DNA of 64,000 nucleotides from Ascidia mentula (GCA_947561715.1 OX387197.1:8429001-8493000); one strand, 5' to 3'; counted from the first letter of the stretch, positions 28,401 to 43,400 are shown. The notes: generated by a model from the sequence alone, not told the origin. A program made the numbers and translations.

Positions 28401-31400
28401 ATTTATTGACAGTGCGCCTTATAATCGGGTGCGCTTTATGGTCCGTAAAATACGGTACACAAAATATTATAATGCTTTAACAACTTACCGCTGCAAGTAA
28501 TATGTAAACTGGTTGTGTTGGCAGCAATATAGTGGCCAGCAATGCATTGCACAACAACTGTTGATTCATAAACATAATTCTGTGTTTCTGGAGCAACAAT
28601 GGTTGCATTTTCAGGAACATAAGGTACCCCACAACTTAATGTGGAAAATGTGATGTCACCCACTGTCATGTTAACAGAGCCCTGAGCATGGTGCAAATCT
28701 CTGCAACACAAAAACCCATTGGATTTCAATTAATGCAAATCCTTTTAACACATTTTTAAAAAACAAAACCTTTTCTTCCTTTGCGTGGTTGTTTCTGTGG
28801 AGTTGAGGACAAGCCATTGGCCATCTTCATTACATTGCAGAGTTACAATGGATTGTAAGCCTGCATTTAATGACCCTTCATCGGCAAAATATGTCACACG
28901 ATCAAGAAACTGTACACCACCGACCACCCTCGAAGAGTGCATACGTTCACCAGGATCTTTGCAGTGAATGCGTCGGCAACCTGTCATGACTGGACTAAAG
29001 GGCAACCACTCGCCTTCAAAACAAACAAAAAACATTAACTGTTGTACAAAAATGGACAACCTAAATGTCTACATACCCATACTCCCACACTGTAATGACG
29101 TCAGCTTTGCACTAGATGTTGCAGAAACGTAGCCATAAGAACATGATACATTAAAAAATGTGCCAACTGGAAAAGCAGTTGAAGCTGAAAAATGGAAATA
29201 GTAAGAGTATGACATGATTCATTTTTTGTCAGTCACTAACCTGGACCCCCTGGGTTGTCAGTTTTGATTTGTGCAAAAGGGATTACAGCTACGCTTGGAC
29301 ATGTAACTGGTTGACATGCTATGTTTATCTCAGTTGGATGCAAGTCCCACAAGCCTTTCAGCCCACAGGTAATAATCCACCATGATTGCTTGTACTGCCT
29401 AGTGAATAAAGTATTAATGTTGTACGGCGGTAAAAATCATTTTCTGACCATACACAAATGATAAAGTGATGTCAAAAAGGTACATCAGCAAACAGAGCAC
29501 ACTGGGTTCTAACTGTGAGTATCAGTTTATCACCTTTTATCAGCCAAAGTCGTTCGAACAAAATACATTCCATCCCTGCACTTGTATTCAACAGTTTCCC
29601 GAAAGTAATATTTTTCTGATGGATCTTTCGCAGTCATTAATGCATTCTCAACTGCCCGGGGGTGGTCACAAGTAGTTGCAACACAACTGAAGTTGCCACG
29701 GGAAGGCTGCCAGTTGCCATCAGATTGACACTTTGACACCATGGTTGTGGAAAAGGTATCAGACTGTCCATCTTTTATCTGGTATCCAAGCTCACATGTG
29801 TACGTTGCAGTTGATTGGTATGTCACAGTGTCCATAGAGAGCTGGGAATGTTCAACAAATCCTGCAGTAGAAAAGCCATAAAGAGTAACAGAAAAAAAAT
29901 TTGCATGTAAATTCATACAAATAATTTTCTTCAAAAAGTAAAAAAAAGCATTATTTTTCTGAAAAAAATGTTGGTGCACACTGATAATAGATATAATAAG
30001 TTAATTAGCATTGACAAAGAGGATAACGAAAAACACACCTGGCTGCTTGCACTCCACGTCAAAACAACTATAACTATTAACATCGGGTTCCCATGATGTG
30101 GCGTAGGACAAATCTCCTTTCTCCAACACTCGCATTGGAGTGGCTATGCATGTGGAAGTAAAGGAATGTTCCGGACCACTTCGACCGAGCCACTTTCCGA
30201 TGGGACATACATAAGTCACTGTGTCACCGTTAGTATACAATGTTGAACCCCCTTTATGTGTTGCCCCCGACAACAATACTTCTGGTGGTGTTGGGCAGTG
30301 GACAGGTTTACACATATATTTTGATTCCGCTGTTAGTTCCGGTTGCCACAATCCATCCAAGTTGCAGGACATGTCAATGTGAGAAGTTGTCGTGTCAATG
30401 GCATAACCAACACTACAGGTAAGGGTAACATGATCCCCGGCAACGTACTGGTTTTTGTACAACTAGAAATACACAAACAATTATCTGTAATGGAGTTCTA
30501 TGTAATTTTTGGGTTTGAAAGGCATAAACATAATCGGAATATGTAGAAATGGTCGAGGTAAAAAAACTATTGCAGAATAGTATTGTTAGTTGGTACTTGT
30601 CAAACATAGGTACAGATATATGATGAGCAAGGTACGTAACCAACCATGAATTGTGATTTTTATGCAAGTAGTAAATCAAAGGACACCAATATTAGTATGA
30701 ACTTGCAGATATACCTGTGAAATATTCTGAAATACAGAGTGGGCAATTTCTGGTAAACTGTCACACACCAACAATTCACAATCAATTGTGGCTGGAGGTG
30801 GGAACCACAAACCATCAGATTGGCAAGTAACCATCATGAAAGACAACAATCCCCCTATCTTTCGTCCAGGCATGCATGTGTAGGTAACCTAAACCCAACT
30901 GGAAATGTCACTCACAACTTTTTTATGTCAACAAATCTGATTGTCGGTAAATATAAAAACAATTGTTTTATGGAAGCTAACCTGGCTGCCAATTGTTAAA
31001 TTGGCTCCACTTTGTGACGCAAACTTAATCGGAGTCGGATTTCTACATGACGAAATGCTACATGTGAGTTCTTCTGGATCAGGTGACCACAAGCCTTCCC
31101 GTGTGCAAACAATTTCTGAATAAACTCTGGCAAAGGTAAACCAGTAGCCCTAAAAAAATGCTGTCATAAAAAAGTGATCTGTTGTTTCTCAACAAAAAGC
31201 AGTGAACGGAATAATTAAGTGATACAATGCACAGTGTATTTGGTATGTTTCAGAACTAAGAATGAAAAATTATATTGGAAATTCATGGAGTTGATAAAAC
31301 TAATCCTAAAACTATCTCACAAATCAATTCCAACTGCTTCCCAATCTAAAACCGAAACAATACAAAACTGCAGTATGAATGATTTAAACAAATTACTCAA

Positions 31401-34400
31401 TATGAAATTCCTGATGCTACCAGGCATATTGCAATTAAAAATGTACTGATCTTCTGGCATAAAAGATCAGTACATTTTTAAATTACTTAATGCATACAAT
31501 TGCAAATACACCTTAAAGAGTAATTACTTCAACATCAGTCAGAAAACAAATTAAAAACTTTCAATATGTCCTTATTACCTTATCACACTGGTATTGGAAG
31601 ATGGAACCGTGATCCAAGGCTTCCATAGTAGTGTTGGGTGAACGTGTTGCATGGATGATAAAACCAGGATCTGAGCACACTATTTTTTTGCAATCAATTC
31701 CCTCCCCAATCACAGGTTGTGTCCAATTTCCCCATTTATTACAAACAGCATCAAACTCCCTTGAGCCAGCTCTGCAAGGTTAATGTTGTTTACTCCTAAA
31801 AGTTGGTGGCAAATAGTATGATTTGTTGGTCTTGTGACGGAGATTTTTTTGGCTAGGCTTTTCAAATGGACTTTCTTAAAACTACAATTGAATTAACACT
31901 TGTTTACTCCCAACTAGACTACTTTGAACAGTGCAACAAATTTTAACTTTTTACTTGGGCATCACATACTGTGACTAATGTTCTTTACAGAGATAATGTT
32001 AATGTAACACATTTCAAAAAACATTGTTCAACTGGCAAATACACCACAATCGCCAGCAATACTTCAGCAACCCCCAAAAATACACAAAGTAATTAAAACA
32101 TATGACTACAAAATATTTGTACACCACAAACCTTTTTGAATCAGTGATACTTTGGAGAAAAACATTAAGAACCCAGTAACCCGTCTCACAATTAATAACT
32201 GCCTTTGATCCATAAACAGGTAAATATGTTTGATTGACTCCTTTTGAGAAAATGATTGGAGCTCCAAAGAGTTTGGAATTGGCATCAATGCTTATCATGG
32301 GAAATACACTGACAACAGAGTGGGAAAGTATTGTCGGTGCAGGGCAGACAACATCAACACATGACTGAAACAAAACAAAAACATGACACCATATTTTTAC
32401 TATGGTTATGTCTTGACTTGGGGGTTGAGTTATGTCAGGCACATGGCAAACTGTCTATCTATCATAATACATAAAACATTTTATACATTCAAGTTTTCGC
32501 CAATGGTAAAAATGAACTGATACTATAAACACAATTCAATAAAACTGTAAGTTTGTTAATCAATAAATCATTAATGCTGGGTTACCGGAATTGCAAAAAA
32601 ATGGGTAAGATTAATTTGAATTAAAATTTATCAACAATAATCATGTCACGTTTTTGTATAACATGACTTACTACTTTTGGATCATCTGGGTTTGGTCTGT
32701 AGGGCGTCCATTTCCCAGTTGCAGCACACACCAAAGAAAATGAGTAATTCCCAGGTTCCACCCACTTTCCAGTGTTGCAATGGTATGTTATGATTGTATC
32801 AATAGCAAAACTACTGACTAAAAAGCCCCCAAAAAAGAATTTTATTTTGAAAACAAATTATCACAGCAAAACAAGCTGCTAATAAATGCCCAAACACAAC
32901 AATGTTCATTTTTTGTACTTATACTGCCATAGGTTTAAAAGGCGAGCCAGTTTAAAGTTAATGCATCACAAAGTGTTAACCTTTCTTGTAGTTCAACTCT
33001 GTGTGTTCCCAGGCATTGGGAGCTGAGAAGTCAGAGGCAGAAGTTTTGTGATTGGGTCGATATGTTACTGCCATTGTTGTATGTGGAAGATTAGGAGGTT
33101 GACCACAATCAACAAGAGAGCATTCAATATGGCGGGTGTTTGGATTCCACTCCCCAAAGCTTGAAAAAACATTACTTGGTTTGTTGGTAATAAAAATGCT
33201 GTTTGATTTTCAGCATCGCATTTATTTGCTTTTCTAAATTGCAATCAGTACAAAATCATTTTTTTAATAGTTGTTAGATAAAACACAATGTTTTTTGCCC
33301 GCTGGTTTTGTAACTTTTCATGTTAATAGTAAGTGTATTTGAAAAGATACCAAAAAAAGCAAACTATATGAAAAAATTATATCAATTACATTTTGTCATT
33401 TTTCTGTTTTAAAATTTCAGTAGCAAATTTTCTACAAATCACCATTACATCAGTACACTTAATGCCAAAGGTTATTTTCGAAAGGTTGTGTAATGCATTT
33501 GTATCGCAGAACACAAATGCATTGTTGAAACATATAGTTCAGCTACCTGTTACAAACTGATTCTTCATACAAGAAACCCTCCCTGTACATACAGATGTCA
33601 AGTGTGGTTTCCACAGTTTTGTCAACCACCCAATAACTTTCAATACCTGTTGCATCTCTGTTTCCTGCAAGTCACAACATATTTTTGAGAGCAAAATAAT
33701 TCTAACCATACAACAGTAAAGCTTTTAAATATAACTCTATCTGTGAAAATTAAAACTAAACCCTCCCCCCCAAAAAATGACTTTCCCAATATGGGTTAGG
33801 TCATCAACTCCACAATTTTTCATCTTTTATACAAGGTTGTCTTTTACATGGACAGAATGTCGATACCTGTCACAGATAACTTAATCTCAGTTTTTGTTGA
33901 GGTGTCATCACTGACAGTTGTAAGGAAGCCACCGAAGTTGGCCGCTCGCATTGTCAGCAGTCGGGCATTACTTCCATCTTCTACTTTCATACATTCCCAA
34001 TGTTGGTAAATATTTCCTTTTTCACATTTTTTCACAACTAAATGCACAGAATCTTCCTACAAACATGTGAAAGTCCCTTTTCACCGTCAAAAGACTTTTC
34101 GGAAACAACTAAACACTTCAAAAGTTTTTAATTATTTTTGAGAATTCTAATTCAGATAGCAACCAGAAAGGAATCCTAACATTGTACAAATTGCCATTCA
34201 TAATGTATTTGCAGTCAAAAGGATATATGTAGTAATAAGTGTGCAATTTAATATGTTGTTATTAGGCAGAAAAAAAACATTCTTGTTTGTACAACCAACA
34301 CTAAATAAATTTGACAAGCCTTACATTGAGCACAGGCAATGCAGCTGCAGTCAAACAGGTGTCTGTGTACTTGTTTTTTAAGTGAAATGACCAATGCCAG

Positions 34401-37400
34401 ACCCACAAATTTCTCTCTGTGGCAAACCCAACACAGTCAGGTTGCATTAGAACCTCCATTGGTGGTGAATCCACTGTAACATGAGTGTCAACTATATCTG
34501 GGTCCTTTCCACCAGAAATGTATATACACTGACTCCAGTGCGGTGAGAAAAGTTTGAAAGCACGCCTGATCCAGTGTGATGCAGAACATGCATACCTTTC
34601 AATTACAAGTAAATTTGTCTAAGTAATTTTGATGATCTTTTCCACTTTATTGCACAACCAATGCAACTGGACACAGGTTAATTGACAATTACAAATGGGT
34701 ATGTTTTTGAAACAAAACATTATCAACAAATTTAGGTATTTATTTATTATTACCTTATTACGTTGCCTGAATTTCGGTCTGAGCCTCTCATTATGGCACC
34801 AGGAACATTGTTGGGCCATGGACATAATACAGGAATGCACTGTGCCATGGTTGGTGCCATGGGTGACCAACCACCATCAATTTGACACTCAAACACAACC
34901 GTGAATTTGTTTCTGTCCAACCAGTAACCTGGACAAGTAAAAATTCACATTAAAAGACAGTATATGTATTGAAACTTCCTTTGATTACCTGGTAAGCATC
35001 TGAGTGTCAGCATTGACTTGTAGGGAATAAGACTTCTCTTTGGTGCCATTTGTTGTGATCTCATGCGCAAAAGTTTTTTGGATGTTGGAGCTGGGCAGGT
35101 AACAGTTAGACACTTTGTGGTACCAGGATCTGGATCCCACCTGTTTTATGTCGTCATTTGAAAAAAGTTGCACTAATTGAATTTCTGTGAACAGCTTAGG
35201 AAAAGCATTGCCTATCCCCAAGGCCACAACAATTGCTTCCTTTTGCTATAGACCACATTTATGGAAACGTATATTCCCAAAGTTAAAATCTGTCGGCTTT
35301 CTTATGAGTCAAACATTTTTCACCAAACAGCATCTTTAACAACTTATTCAATTAGATCTCAGGTTGGGTTTTGTTAAAAAAATTCCAATTATTTAAGAAG
35401 CAGCATTGATCAAAAACTGAACATTCACAACTAGTATTCATGAGCAATCATAAGGCTTGTTAAAAGTCACATAACAAAAAACAAACTAACGTACTTTGCA
35501 CTTTTGTTACACTTCACTTCCATTTCCACCTTTCCTGGTTTTAACCAAAATCCCTTCAAACAAGTGTACTTGGCAGTGGCATTGTAAGCCAGGGATGGAG
35601 AATAGCTGAGTGCATTATCCATGGCAGTTGGCTTTTTACATTGTATCTGCACAACACACGCAAGTATGACTTATATTGTCTCAAAAATTAATACACTAGT
35701 CTGCACCGTCGTGCACAAATCCTGAAGAACAGGTTGCCAGGTTTCGTCTTCCATGCAAGTTGCGACATGTCTGTAATCACCTGATCTCAGTTTTGTTCCT
35801 TCTTTGCAGGTAAAAATTACCTTCTGTCCATAACTTGCCTTTCCTGGAAATTCAATAAGAGCATTAAACATCTGTTGAATGAATTTTTTCATTGAGACTA
35901 CATTCTATGTTACACATAGAAAAGTCAAACATCAGAAAAGTATGTGTTTTTTCAAAGATGTAAATTTTATCTTACAAGAAAAACAAGGTATTTGTGTAAC
36001 AAATAAATTAATAATTGTTCCTTTTTTCATTACTGACCCACCTTTGACGCTGTTGACTTGAATGTCCATTCCCGAAACACTTCTGGGAACCGTGCAATTA
36101 ACGCGATAACATTTTAACCCAAACAACCAGTTTTCCCTCTCCTCACGGTCACTGACATAAGCACTCAATTCATCATTACCAGTTAGTTTCTTTAACTGTG
36201 TGGCAGACAACAATGTTGTTAAAAGCTAAATTTCATTGATGATGAATTAACTAATTTTGGAGTTGACAAACGTAACTTAAACCCAATAATAAAATTTTAA
36301 GAAATATTCTTCAACCAAATCGAACAAACGCAGTAAAGCTTTAGAAATAAACACCTCCCACTTGAAGAACTGGTTGCATGTAATTGTAGCGGTTTTGAGT
36401 GGATGAGGAAAGCGATAACCACGTTTGCATTTGAGAGTTATTGTCGATCCGTATGCAAACTGCATGGATGCGAAGTCACCACTTTCGAACACTGGGATTG
36501 AATTTTCAGGTTGAAACGGTGCATCACAATGCCATCTGGAATATCACCACAGTAGAAAAATTGATGTATGTTTATTCTACTCTGGGCCAAAGCATTCAAC
36601 AAATAATAGAAAGTCCTTGGAACAGAATAATTCCAAACAAAACAAAAGGTGAAAAAAAACAGAGGAATTATTATCTGGGACAGTTGTCCTCAACCTTTTT
36701 GCATTTGCAGGCTGTAAATATTACAAGCAACTTTTGTAGCTCAGTGATTTGTAAAAACCAAACTAAAATGCACTAACCAGTAAAAAAGAATATTTAACAA
36801 AACTATACTCTGCACTTTGCACCCAAAGAAATCCATTTAGTCGTCTATCAAGAAAATGTATTAGAGGACTGGTAAAAAGTAACACAGATCATAGTTGACC
36901 TCTGCTACTTACTGTGCTTTTGTTTCACACACACTCCCTGCAAGCCTGGATGCACAAAACCTTGGTTCCAATCTGTGAATTTCCTTAGTGGTGATCAACA
37001 TTGCCACGCACCAATCTGGAACTGGTTTTAGTGATGGTGAACTTCCATCTGTTCTTCGACAAAGGCTATCTCCAGATTCCTCAATCTGTTGAGACACTTA
37101 TCCAATCAACTTAATAGGTTGGACAATGTTGTTCTCTTTATCTTATGTCACAAAGATTAACCTATGAGATTGGTTACCATCATATGTAGACATTTCTCAA
37201 TGGCTGATAGGGTTTACCTAAAAGTTATTCGCAAATTATTCAGTCATAATAACAGCTTACATGATAGAGTTTGAAATATATAGTGGCCAAAAAGATTTTG
37301 TTTCGCACTAACAACTGAACAAACATTTTTCCAAAATTAGAGGAATTGGCATAACAATCTAAATAATGAGAGTTTACTTGGCATGTCTGTAGTCCTGAAG

Positions 37401-40400
37401 AAGAAAACTTATTTCCAGCCACAGAGCAAACATCATCTTGTAAAGGAGCAACATTCACTTCAGATCCATTTTCTCTTTTCATATAAAGGCAACCACACCA
37501 TCCAACTCCTTTCATAAGTTATGATTTTAGTATAAAGTATGTATAAAGAGAGGATGATTTAAGTATAAAGTATGTATAAAGAGGGGATGATTTAAGTATG
37601 AAGTATGTATAAAGAGAGGATGATTTAAGTATGAAGTATGTATAAAGAGAGATGATTTTAGTACAAAGTATGTATAAAGAGAGGATGATTTTAGTAGAAA
37701 GTATGTATAAAGAGAGGATGATTTAAGTATGAAGTATGTATAAAGAGAGGATGATTTTAGTACAAAGTATGTATAAAGAGAGGATGATTTTAGTACGAAG
37801 TATGTATAAAGAGAGGATGATTTTAGTATGAAGTATGTATAAAGAGAGGATGATTTAAGTATGAAGTATGTATAAAGAGAGGATGATTTTAGTACAAAGT
37901 ATGTATAAAGAGAGGATGATTTTAGTATGAAGTATGTATAAAGAGAGGATGATTTTAGTATGAAGTATGTATAAAGAGAGGATGATTTTAGTACAAAGTA
38001 TGTATAAAGTCGCCACAAGAGGATGATTTTAGTACAAAGTATGTATAAAGAGAGAATGATTTTAGTAGAAAGTATGTATAAAGAGAGGATGATTTAAGTA
38101 TGAAGTATGTATAAAGAGAGGATGATTTAAGTATAAAGTATGTATAAAGAGAGGATGATTTAAGTATAAAGTATGTATAAAGAGAGGATGATTTAAGTAT
38201 AAAGTATGTATAAAGAGAGGATGATTTTAGTAGAAAGTATGTATAAAGAGAGAATGATTTTAGTAGAAAGTATGTATAAAGAGAGGATGATTTTAGTATA
38301 AAGTATGTATAAAGAGAGGATGATTTTAGTATGAAGTATGTATAAAGAGAGGATGATTTAAGTATGAAGTATGTATAAAGAGAGGATGATTTTAGTACAA
38401 AGTATGTATAAAGAGAGGATGATTTTAGTATGAAGTATGTATAAAGAGAGGATGATTTAAGTATAAAGTATGTATAAAGAGAGGATGATTTAAGTATAAA
38501 GTATGTATAAAGAGAGGATGATTTTAGTAGAAAGTATGTATAAAGAGAGAATGATTTTAGTAGAAAGTATGTATAAAGAGAGGATGATTTTAGTATAAAG
38601 TATGTATAAAGAGAGGATGATTTTAGTATAAAGTATGTATAAAGTCGCCACAAGAGGATGATTTTAACATAAATGATAAACATTCAAATTACAAATAAAA
38701 CAACATATCATACTTTCCTGAGAAATTAGATTGGAAGTTGCATCATTGACAACTGCCATGGTGGCACCAGTTCTGTTTTGGAGACACTTGTGTGTTTCAA
38801 AGAATGTAAAGCTGGTAAAGGACGGTACAAGTCCCCTATGTACGATAAAATATGAATCTACAAGAGAAATTTGTTGATGAAAAATTTGAATTTAGGTAAT
38901 CACCAACAATAAACTGTGCAACACCTGGTGGCTTTAATTCCCAATGACACAAAAACTTCAGGTCCTCGTGAGAAGCCCACAAAGAGAGCAGACCAGTGGC
39001 ATGTTTGCCACCAACCACAATCTCACCTGTCAAACTATTGGGATCCACAACCAAGTAGTTTGATGAAGAATTTCGCCTAAAAAACATGTAATATTAGTTT
39101 TCGTATTTGACAACAAATTTAGGCAACCATCAAACACAAATTTGTAACTCCATTTTTTTGACAAAAAGTTAAGCATTATTGAAGTTGGATCTATTTGTAC
39201 AGTCACATAACTGCCCAAGCTCACAGCTCATTAAACCTCACTGACCTTATCCTTAAGAGGTATCCACTGTGTGGGCCGCAAATAAAACTTTGGTTTACAC
39301 TGTCAAGTGAGCAGTTTTCCAGAAACACACTATTCCTAATAATTCCATGATCGTTTTCACTGTCATTGAAGGTAGTAGCATGCAGACAAAGACCTGTCAT
39401 GTATTTTTGTATGACTTTCACAATGAATTTTGTACAGTTTTAAACGAGTAGATTTTGCAATTTCGCATGTGCACTTTTACCTAAATCAATGTTGTATAGA
39501 TGACCATGAGTTAACCACGTCCACCACAGGCCAGATGTATTGTCAAATGAACACGATTGCAGCAAAACTTTTCTCGTCTCATTATCGCCATACATGCACC
39601 TAACAACATGCAATAACTAAACAATTTCAGAAAAACAGAAACCTTTCATGAAAATTAGATTACTTGTTTCGTATTCCCATTAACAGAGTAATTAAGTCTA
39701 TCAATTACCTGTCTGTGTACATAAATCTTTTTTCACCATTCAATATTGACCCCATGCTCTGAATCTTGAACACATGATACTGACGCAAGGTGTTTAGATA
39801 CATGGTGTGCTTGTTCAGTCTTCCATCCTGACTCTGCCATACTCTTTTCGCCAAGTTCTCTTTACTTGCCCCAATATCTTTTACACCCAACCAGTACTCG
39901 TGATCTTAAACAATCATACACTGCATTTGGGTGCACCCTCTCATGATAACTCCTTCACAGTGGTACATTTCAAATACTACGAAAATAATGCTTGTCTTAC
40001 TTGCATGTCCTTTGTCGGAAGCAATTAGCCATCTTACAAGGTCGTAAATTATTTTATTTTGTGGAAAGGCAAGATGTCCACCACGTTGAGCGCATCGCTT
40101 ATTGGCATCTGCATAACTTGTATAGACTGTGTAGTTGGAGTGCACACTGTAGCAAGCTGTAATAAAATATTAAAAGAATTTTATTTAAACCATTTGCAAA
40201 CCATTGCGACCGAATATGCAATAATCAAATGTTAACAAGAAATAAAACCAACAGGTTAAGCTATGTTGAGTAAAAAAACTCCAATTTCAAAAATCATAAA
40301 TGATTGTTGTCAGAAGTTTGTATTCTAACAAAAGTCAACAAATAAATCCAACAAATATTGATGATTTTTTCTAAAATTTCTGCCTATGTGCAAGTCAAAA

Positions 40401-43400
40401 CTAGGTTTAATATATACTGAGTACTACCCACTATAAAATCGTGACATACATTGATTAAATGATCTCCAACCAGGTGGGCAAGCTGGCAGACATGTGTGTT
40501 TACCCTCTGACCATGTCCCATCATCCTTACATGTCGTCTGCACCAAATTTTTGCCAGGTGCTGTCAGGTAGCCTTTTGAACACTGATATACTGCCACACT
40601 TCCAAAACTGTACCTCCGTTGTACTGTCAGCAACAATGCATTTGTGATTTCAGCTGGTGGTTTACAAAACACACGTTTACACTCAATGAGGTCATGTTGC
40701 CATTCCCCTGCAGATAAATAGAAGAAGATTACCATATAGAAATATCCTGCACACGCATTACCTTTTTCTGTGCACACTAGTTCCTGTAATATATATTGTG
40801 TTGATACATTGTAACCTTTCTTGCAGACGACTTTAATTTTTGATTGCACAGCGTAAAAATCTGCAGCACTGCCATAAAATATGCTTACCACCTTGAAACT
40901 GCAGAATAAAATCACAATTGAATAGAACCACATTTTACAGGTTATTACGAAAATAAGTGTTTGCTATTTTGGTTTGGTTGCATAAGTTCAATGAATACAA
41001 CTTCATGTGTGAACATTTTGCAGTTTGCCTAAAATATTAAAAAACAAAAGTACGCCCTACAAATTATTTTGAAACAAAAAAATACCTTCTTAACACTGCT
41101 TTGGGAAATGTGCAGTGAAGTGGGCATTTCTCTATAGTCATGCAATACTGAGCAACATTTTTTTTCACCCAGCACCAAGGTCGAACCAGATTTCGAGTAG
41201 GGTTCCTGCAAAAGTTGTGATCTGGAAAACTCATGTCCCCGTTGTAATACAATCTCCAGTTAAGACACCACCATCTGCCATTCCAGTGTGTATATCCTTA
41301 ATTAAATAATATTTTTGTATTACTTTGTTAGATTTTATAATTTTGTACCACAATCACAGAAACATGTATTTCCAGGTCAAAATCCACCAGCTTGGTACTT
41401 GGATACCGAATGACAATATACCAAGATGACTTATTTTAACCTGAAAATAAACGTTTTTGTGATCGTGGTATAAATTATACATAAGATGAAAATCGTCAAA
41501 GCTATTGCAACAAAATGAGAAATAATTCCCAGAATCGATCAAAGGTTCCATAATTTTTGAACATGTATAAGTGGGTATTTCATTGTTTAAGCTATGTTTT
41601 CATAATTTTCAAAATAAATATTTAAAAAGTTATTGAATTCAAATGAGTTTTTGGCGGCACCAGTGAATGACTGTCCTCGGTCACTATAACATGCTCCCCG
41701 TGTTTGACATGTGAATGGCAAGGCCTCTTCTCCTGTGGTAGCCTCCCATGTTCTTGTTGCAGTATCCATGACTACAACTGCAGGCAATGGACACCTTGAA
41801 AACAAAAACAACTACAGAAATAACAGACATTTAGGTGTTGACAATAAGGCCACATAACACAGAAAAAAAAGCTAGTTTGCGAGGGTTATAATTTATGTTC
41901 TAATTGCAAAGCTGCAGACAGGGTGTGTACATGCACTGTTTCGACCTGTAAGGTCTCATCAGTGCAGCTCTTGAGTGGCACTGTGCTAGGTTTTACACTA
42001 GCAGGCACACTAGTCTCCACTTTGTTATTTCCAGGATAATTATTGATGTTTTTTTCAATTCTGGTTACCTGGGAACCAAACAATCTTGCCAAGGTGTGTC
42101 AGGTTTTAGAGTCATACACCATGTATGGTCTTCAGACTTCCGATCCAAAATTTCCGTTGGGGGGCCTGGAGGTCTTCTACAACTACTTCCACTTAAATCA
42201 AATTTTGTCAAATTCTTTTGTGAAAATGGATGGCGGTGGGGTTTCTAATAAACATGATGCAATTTTTTAGTTGCATTTACAACACTATGGTTGTTCACAT
42301 TACACTTACACCTAGTTATCATCACAGCATAGAGTTTTAGCATTTCTTAGTTGTGTATAATGTATTATTAAATAAAAATAAAAAATTTAGAGCAAAAAAA
42401 TATTTTTGTTAAAAACTTGGCTGGCTCTACAAGGTACAACCAAATTAAAAAAAAAATTGTCAAATAATTCTGTTTTTCTGTTAGGGGAGTAATAATAAAG
42501 AGATGCAATTGCTAAGGAAACATTTGCAAAACATAACAAATACCATTGAAATCCATGGTTGGCATCTTAGTCCATCCCTTGTCCATGATCTAAAAGGCAT
42601 GTAGATATTACATTAATAAAATGTAAAAACAGTTGCTGTAAAATACAAAATATGACCACAACAACCTTGAACCACGATAGTCTTTCATTTTTATCCACTC
42701 AAGAGCACAATCAGCCATTTCCGACACCCCAACTGCATTGCTGTGTGCAGTCTCTGCTTCCCACTTATCTGTGTTGGTTTCTTTCTGTAATGTATCAATT
42801 ATGTTGGAAACAGTACACAACTTTTGTTGCAAGCCAATATTAAGCTTTTTGCCCCAAGTTTTTGAATGGTTGTTTTCCACCTCCCAGTGCAACTGGCTGC
42901 GATCCTACGACAGAAGGTGATTCTCCATGAGGAAATCACCTTTACATGGGCGCCTGATTCGATAACCTTTATGGTTTTATCGTTATTCGCAAAATAAATG
43001 TGATTTGATTTTTTTTATCATTGTTATCAAGGATTTAGCAAATATCTGTACTCGGCCAGCAATAGTTTACCTTCACAACCAGAATGTGCAAGAGTCCTAA
43101 TTTGGTTTCAGCCAGTTCTGTAGACAAATAGTATTCTTTGTCTGATGCTGATCTAACATAATCTCCTTTTAGTTTAGTTTCATCGTAAAACACTGGGGCT
43201 GATTTAAAGATCCAGGACTGATATTTCAATCTTGTCATGTTACAAGGGCGCAGAGTGACTCTAAGTTGTTTTCCCTCTTCCACGTTGTCCAACATGGAGT
43301 CAAGACACAAATACAAGTCACGGTGTCTAATTTGTGTGACGACACCTGCACAAATTATTACATTTCATGAAGGACAAGTGACTTGCAATGTAATTTAGGA

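Larger units (their letters stand above)
22990..36545 (-). other. Receptor long CCP/sushi array (about 28 modules)
   Basis: Dozens of exons repeat the CCP pattern C-x-P-P, Y-x-C-x-x-G-Y, C-x-x-x-G-x-W-x-P and C. Examples: CGPPSLILP / YTCDIGFQVAG; CDKPPLIVNG / YRCLPGYALS / GTWTM; CPTPPEVLLSG / YVCPIGKWLG; CGRPNLPPHS. Counting Trp-Cys closures by eye gives roughly 28. Most introns fall inside modules, so one exon usually holds the end of one CCP and the start of the next. Many N-x-S/T sequons suggest heavy glycosylation. Confidence 0.85.

Noticed and set aside
37527..38683. Long minus-strand ORFs (163 and 231 codons) of an 11-residue repeat
   Set aside because: They are the minisatellite read in its open frame; flanking donor and acceptor place it in an intron. 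Regular repeats at 33-bp period without unique spacers also rule out a CRISPR array.
40424..40933. Possible separate gene start with a signal-like peptide (MWFYSIVILFC)
   Set aside because: The hydrophobic stretch overlaps the polypyrimidine tract and acceptor (ttctgcag) at about 40902; the exon beyond joins the upstream kringle exon in matching phase and completes a CCP.
41354..41440. Candidate exon reading SSWYIVIRYPSTKLV
   Set aside because: The neighbouring exons form a complete kringle when joined directly (SFTG/YTHWNG); this stretch would interrupt it.
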